The notes beneath the pieces are model-generated. The model was given only the letters and a program-made list of their open reading frames with translations, had not been told where the DNA came from and searched no databases. A DNA stretch of 7,230 bases from Betaproteobacteria bacterium (GTDB lineage: Bacteria; Pseudomonadota; Gammaproteobacteria; Burkholderiales; Burkholderiaceae). Location of the stretch: the NCBI GenBank assembly GCA_009921765.1, contig RFXC01000212.1, forward strand, positions 1 to 7,230, written 5' to 3'. A program made the translations under genes and the position numbers. Below, piece by piece: positions 1-6,200 of this stretch; the first letter of the stretch is position 1; each line of letters opens with the position of its first letter.

Positions 1-1
1 A

Positions 2-214
2 ACGCTGGGCGGTGAACTGCAGCTGAGCCTCTGGGACAACTTTCGGCCGAAGGCAGGTGACGAGTTTGTGATCCTGCGCTATGGCAGCGTGCAGGGCCGA
101 TTTGACAGCGGGCGCGGCCTCTTTGGGCTGCACGACGACATCTGGTTTGACCTGGTCCAGACCGGGGACGCGCAAACGCCAGGCGAACTCAAGCTGGTGG
201 CCCGAGAGGTGGTT
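2..214 (+). other. Protein domain: F-x-P-x-x-G-D-x-F-x-I-L beta domain
   Basis: Codons 1-71 contain LQLSLWDNF, then RPKAGDEFVILRYGS, QGRFD and later ELKLVAREV. The pattern of a beta strand, F-x-P-x-x-G-D-x-F-x-I-L, then G-x-F is one I know from autotransporter-like and other large repetitive surface proteins, where it usually closes a beta-repeat region. It shows that the gene extends upstream and that base 68 is inside a domain. An AGGTGA at 55-60 resembles a ribosome binding site before GTG 68 but sits in this conserved coding stretch, so I take it as chance. Confidence 0.6.
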
Positions 215-3200
215 GGCGGGGAAGCGGTCGGGCTGATCGCTGGCGCGATCACCGGCACCGACCTCGACCAGATAGGCGCTGCGCTGAACGCAGATTATTT
301 CCGCCGCGATTTCCGTGTCTCGATCGATGCCGACTTCAGCGTGCCCGGGTTCGACCTGTCGGGCGCGTTCGAGCTGGTGGCTTCTCCGAGTAGCCAGTCG
401 GTGTCCCTGTCGGCCACAGGGCTCGAAAGCTCGGTCGCCGGGCAGCGGTTCTCGGGCAACTTCAACATCACTCACACCATCGGCCCCGTCTCGGCCACGA
501 CGCTGACGGTCGCCAACGGACGTTTGGCGCTCGGTGTCGATGCGGCGCGAATCGAGGTCTCTGGCATCAGCGGATCGGTGCAACTCGATGCCAAGGGTTT
601 TACGGGGAGCCTGAGTGCGACTCGGGCCGGATTGTTCGATGAGGCCGACCAGCCGATCGCCGGGCTGGCCATTGATTCGCTGGATGGGCTCGAATTTTTG
701 TCGGGTGCGATGAGCATACGGGGCCTGTCGCTGAATGCCGAAGGCCTCGTGAGCGCGCAATCCGACTTCGGTGTGGCCGCATCGCTGGATGGCGTCACGC
801 TGGTTGCTGAAAATCTGTCCGCCCGTCTGGGTGATGCATCGTTTGCACTGGGGCTCGATAAAGGCGAGGCTGCCCTGGTGCTCGATGCCGAAGGCGGCTG
901 GGCGCTTCAGGCGCAGGGGGTTTTGCATGCCCAGTTGGGGCCCGCGTTCGGGCTCTCGGCTGCCTCGGCACGCCTTGCGCTCAATTCGTCGGGGCGGTCC
1001 TGGGGCGCTTCCGACGAGGTCGAGGCTGCTGGACTCCGCTATCAATTTTTCGAGATGGCGGCAGATGCGAGCCTGCTCGTTTCCCTGCAGGAGGCCGTCC
1101 TCGATGTTGCTGGGTTCGTCGCATTGTCCGGCGATCTCACGGTGGCGACCAGTATCCAGGATCTGGATCTGGTGGGCGCAAGCAGGGTGCTCGGGGCGCG
1201 CGTTTTCGACCTGCACGCACAGGGCGTGGCCGCATTCGCTGGTGTTGGCACGGGCGACGAGCGGATCGGACTGCAACTGGCAGACGTTGATCTGGCGCTC
1301 AGGCTCGCAGCCGAACCGGCTCAGACAGGGCTGAGCCTGTCGACCCCGAAAACCTGGCTCGCGTTGCGCGCGCAGGCGGCCGAAGCTGCCGTGGTGGGGA
1401 CCGATCAGATCGTCGCTGTGGCGCGAGAGGTGACGCTGGAACTCAACCGCGCGTCTGCCCCCAATGCCGGCGTACTCGATCTGTCGGGCGCGCCGGTAGC
1501 GGGGCTTGACTTCAGTGCGCCGGTGGAAGCCATCCACCTTGGCTGGGCGAGCTTTCGGATCGCCGATTCGATCTTCGTGCAGGGCGCCTTCAGTTTCAGC
1601 CGTATTGAGCTTGATTCGGTCTCGGCCGCTGGAACACCGCTGCCGTTTGATGTCGAGGGATTCACGGTCGGTGCCGACGACGTCGACCTGTTCATGGGCT
1701 ATGCCTCCGAGAGTTTTGATCCGGCGCGGCCCTTCAGCGAACAGGCAGATGCGCTCTACGGCTTCGGTGCTGAAGACGTCCGGGTGGGATTCCTTAGCGC
1801 GCGCAATCTGCTGGGCGGGAAACACACTGCGGTCAGTGCCAGTTCTGGGGCGGTGCGGCTCTATGGCATCGACCCAGCCGACTTCCAGGTCTCTGCGACC
1901 GGGGTGAATTTCGCGCTTAACACCTCATCAGGCCTTGCCCGGCCCATCGATTTCAAGCGCAGTTTTCCGGTCGATGCGGGTCAAGGTCGCACGCAGGCCG
2001 GTTATTCGATTGCAACGGGTGGCGCCCCCGTGCTCATCGATTTCGCGGGCGACACCCGCACCATCGGGATGCGCGGGGCAACGCTCGGGATTGCAGGCTT
2101 TGCGCATCTCAGCGGCTCTTTCGGCGTTGACTTCGGCGGGCGCCGGACGCTGCCAGCCAGGTCGCCGCTGGGCAACCCGGTGTCCGTCAAAGCCGATTCG
2201 TTCACCATCGGAGCAACCGGGGTGAGTGCGTTCGTCGGTGTGGGTGGGCCTTACCGAACCGACACGGATGGTGACGGCGCCGTCACCGCCAGCGATGCCA
2301 TCGCAAACCCTGATGCAATGGGTCTGCTGATCGACGATCTCAGCTTTGCGCTCGGCCTCTTCCGCGATTCTGCGAATCGTGACCGCTTTGTTGCCCTGAC
2401 TGCTTCGGCAGGACAGGCCGGCTTCATCGGGTTTGGCGAACAACTCGATCTGTCGGTCAGTGATCTCGATGTTGCAATCAACTACTCCAGCAACCCCGCC
2501 CGGACAGCCGATTTCAGCGCGCTTGATGGCGGCGGACTGCGCATCAACAATGGCCAGAATGATGTCCTGATCGATTTCGACTCGGCACTCACACGCGTCT
2601 CGGCGGGCCATGTCACGGCCGATCTGATGGGGCTGTTTCACTTCGAGGGTGGACTCAGCTTCGAGCGCAAGATCATCGATGCGGTGTCGCTGCGTGGTCT
2701 GGGCATGGCGGTTGATCTTCCGGCCGAGGCGCTCATCGTGGCGGGCCGCGACCTGCAGGCGTTCACCGGCATCAACGGTCCGTATCTCACGGACAGCGAT
2801 CGCGACGGCTCGTTCGACGATGAGGTGCCGAGCGCTGATGCGATCGGCTTTGCGCTCAATGATGTCGACCTCGCCTTTGCGATGCTGCAGCCCGCGCTCG
2901 GCGGTGGCCAGGTGCTGCCGATCAGCTTCTATGGCATCAAGGCGAGCGCTGCCTCGGGCGGCATCGTGGGCACCGACCCCTACCTGACGCTGCAGGCGGA
3001 CGATCTGGTCTTCGAACTGAACGGCGCCATGTCGCGCGGCAAGCCGCTGCCAACGGTGTACGCCGATTTCTCGAGTATCGATGCGGGCGGCCTCGAGATC
3101 CCGTTCGGACTTGATGGCCCCGCTCTGAACATCGACTTCGACAACAATCTGATTGGCGTCGGCATCTCGGGCACGCTGGGTGTTTTTGATCTCTTCACGA

Positions 3201-6200
3201 TCAGCCCGCCGCGGCTCGACTTCAGACTCGAGTTGCCGGATTTTGATCTGGGTGTCGACCTCGACCTGTCCGGTGTCGGCCTGCCGGGCTTCCAGATGCC
3301 ACAGCTGCCCGACATCGATCCGGCCATGCTGTTGCCGAGTATCCGCCTGGGCGATCTGGGGGCGATCGCCCCGGAAATTTCTGCCTCGGCACCCGACTGG
3401 CTTGTGAGCGGAATCGAGCTGCTGCGCGACATCGATATCCGGATTGGCTTGACCGGCGTCACAGGCTCAATCGAGCTGCCCGACCTGTCGCTCTCGGTCT
3501 CCGAATTCGTCCATCTGAATGGCGACTTCAAGATCAACCTGGGGCAATCCTTCACGGCCGACATGGCGACCGGGCTCGACCCGATGCTGGCCGCGTCCGC
3601 CGATGCCGTGATCAGGGAAATCGAATCTCAGCTGTTGCCGCCCAACCTTCCTGCCTCGGACATTCTTCGTTCCGTCTTCGATCTGAGCGACGACTATTCG
3701 ATCGCGCACGACATCGACTTCAAGGGAATCTCCCTGGGCGGCAACGATATCGATCTCTTCATCGGCCAGGGCACACCCAACTTCGATCGATCGCTTTCGG
3801 AGCAGTCGGGCTTGCTGGGCTTCGGCTTGCAGGGGCTGTCGATCGGGATCGGCAGCTTCAAGGCCGATCTGCCCAAGTGGCTGAAGGCGGGCAGTGTCTT
3901 TTCCTTCTCGGCCTCGGCCGACGAGATGGGGGCCTACGGATTTGGCGATGCCCTGAAGATTCTGGGCGAGGCAATCACCCTGGAGGTCAACACAGGCGGC
4001 AAGGCGCTGGGCGGCTTCATGAGAGCCATGCCGGTCTATTCCAGCGTCCAGAGCCGCAACCCTCAGGGCGCAACGGTGGCCGGGGTGGCAATCGACACCG
4101 GGGGCGAGCCGGTCACCCTGGATTTCGCCGGGCACGAAATCATTGGGCTCGACATCGGGCGCGCCGATATTGCGGTGGCCGATTTCCTTCACCTGAGCGG
4201 CGCGCTCGCATTCCGCAAGGGCGAGGTGTACGACGTAGCGGTCAATCCAGGAGGCATTGCGCCGGTCGCATCCCGCCTCGGTGTCGACCTCGATTTGGGG
4301 GCCGATCCGATTCCGCTCCGCGTTTCAGCGGTCACTCTGGGTGGTGCTGCGCTCAGCGGCTTTGCGGGCGTGGGCGGACCTTACCGGTACGGACCGGACA
4401 ACGATGGCGACGGGCTCCGCGATCAGATCAACGGTGGCGCAGTGGGTCTGGCGGTGGACAACGTTGACTTCGGCATTGCACTGCTCAAGCCTGTCGCGTT
4501 CGACCTCATTCCCAGTCTCAAGCAGTACCTCCCGCAGTTTGTCAGCGCAAAAGCGACGATCGGTGAGGCCGCGCTGGTGGGGATCGACGAAAGCATCCTG
4601 TCCGCCAAGGCAGAAGACGTCGAAGTCAATATCAATACGTTCTACTGGTCGCTTCCTGATCCGGCCACCAGCAAGGCCGTGAACGCCGGGTTGCAGCTGT
4701 TTGGTCCGCCTTCAATCAATTTTCCTGCGAGCAAATCATTCCAGGAAGAAGACCAGGACCAGGACGGCGCGATCGACCCTGGCGAAGACCGCAATCGCAA
4801 TGGAACGCTTGATCCAGCGGGCTTTGCCGTGCCGGCTGGCGGCGGGCGCTCGGTCCTCATCGACCACGACGAAGAGATCATCCAGGCCAAGGTGGGCTAC
4901 GCCGAACTGAATCTGGCGGGCTTCCTCCAGGTGTCGGCGTCAATGGCGCTCACCAAGCGCGGAACCGAGACCGTCACGCTCAGCAATGGCGATCAGGCGA
5001 GCGTCAGCACGATCGCGCTGGGCATCTCGAACGCCAACGGATTTGTGGGCATCCCCTCGTTTGAAAACGGCGTGCCGCGCGGCTATTTCGTGGATGCTGA
5101 CGGTGACGGACGGATCGAAGGGCGCTCGGTCTATGAGGGCGGCGTGCTGGTGCGCGGCGAAGAAGACCCCTCCCGTGGCACCCGGGTGGTCGGCACCAAT
5201 GACTCGGCGTTCGGCATCGCGATCGAGCAGCTTGATCTGGGTGTTGTGCTCGCTCGCGAAATGGTGATCGGGCCGTCGAGTCTGGATTTTGGCGTGTATC
5301 TGGCGGCCTATGCGGACGTCCGCGAAATTGCCGTGGTAGGCCTCCCCGATGGCATTACCGTCAAGGCGCGCGATCTGCGCCTTGAGCTCAACACGGGCGC
5401 CCGGGCGACGCTACCTGGTGATTTCAATCTGGACCCGCTATCGGGCATTGTGTCCGTCGACCTGGCAAACATCGACCTGGCTCCGGCCTCGATCGATTTC
5501 TCGCGCAGCAGCTGGCTCAACCCCACGCTCGAGGCCAATCGCAATGCAAGCGATGCCGACGACCAGTTTAGTCCGGGGTATGCCATCGAGACGGGCGACC
5601 CTGCGCGGCCAATCGTCCTGAACTACGAGCGGCAGTGGCTGCGCATTGCCGGTCAGGCCGAGTTGAATCTCTACGATCTGGTGCGGCTCACCGGTGTGGT
5701 CGATTTTCGCCTCGACGAGGAAGAGGGCCTCACAGTCTTCGCGGATGTGACCGCCTCGATCGGACCAGGCGACCTGAAGATCAGTCGACGCGCAACCGGG
5801 CTGCTGGTCCTGAACGACGGCGGCGTTGCATTGCTGATGGATGTCGAGGCGCTCAAGCTCGATCTGGGTGAATTTGTCCAGCTCGATGCCGAACTGGTGC
5901 TCACGCTCAACAGCTTCGGCGAAGAGATCGTTTACGAGGTGCCGGAGGCATTTCGCTCGACGGTCGGTCTCGATGAGGTCGTCGTGCCGGCCTACCCGCC
6001 AGGCAAGGATCCGAGCTGGGCCGGTCCTTACGCCGCGCTGGCGGGCAAGGGCAAGCTGAATCTGTTTGACGGCTCGCTCGAGATGGTCGGCGATTTTGCT
6101 GCGATTGTCGCCGAGGTCGATGGCGCCATCACGTTCGAAATCGGTGCCAATGCCATCCTGGACCTGCCTGTGATCGAGCCGCTTGGCGTGGTCGGCACAC

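Noticed and set aside
68..70. GTG at 68 with AGGTGA at 55-60 as the gene start
   Set aside because: The frame is open to base 2 and the codons before 68 encode the first half of the conserved F-x-P-x-x-G-D-x-F-x-I-L domain, so 68 is internal.
1928..2641. 237-codon open frame on the minus strand
   Set aside because: It is antisense to units 2 and 3, with no domain or ribosome binding site that I can see.
3467..4192. 241-codon open frame on the minus strand
   Set aside because: It is antisense to repeat unit 5 and the insert, shows no recognisable domain or start signal, and is explained by codon bias.
3877..4467. 196-codon open frame on the plus strand, frame 1
   Set aside because: It is a shadow of the giant gene, very rich in Arg and Gly, while frame 2 in the same stretch shows clear repeat elements.
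2261..5119. RTX (GGxGxDxUx) nonapeptide repeats
   Set aside because: The Asp-rich motifs are isolated D-x-D-x-D-G loops, not tandem nonapeptides. No RTX array is visible in the window.
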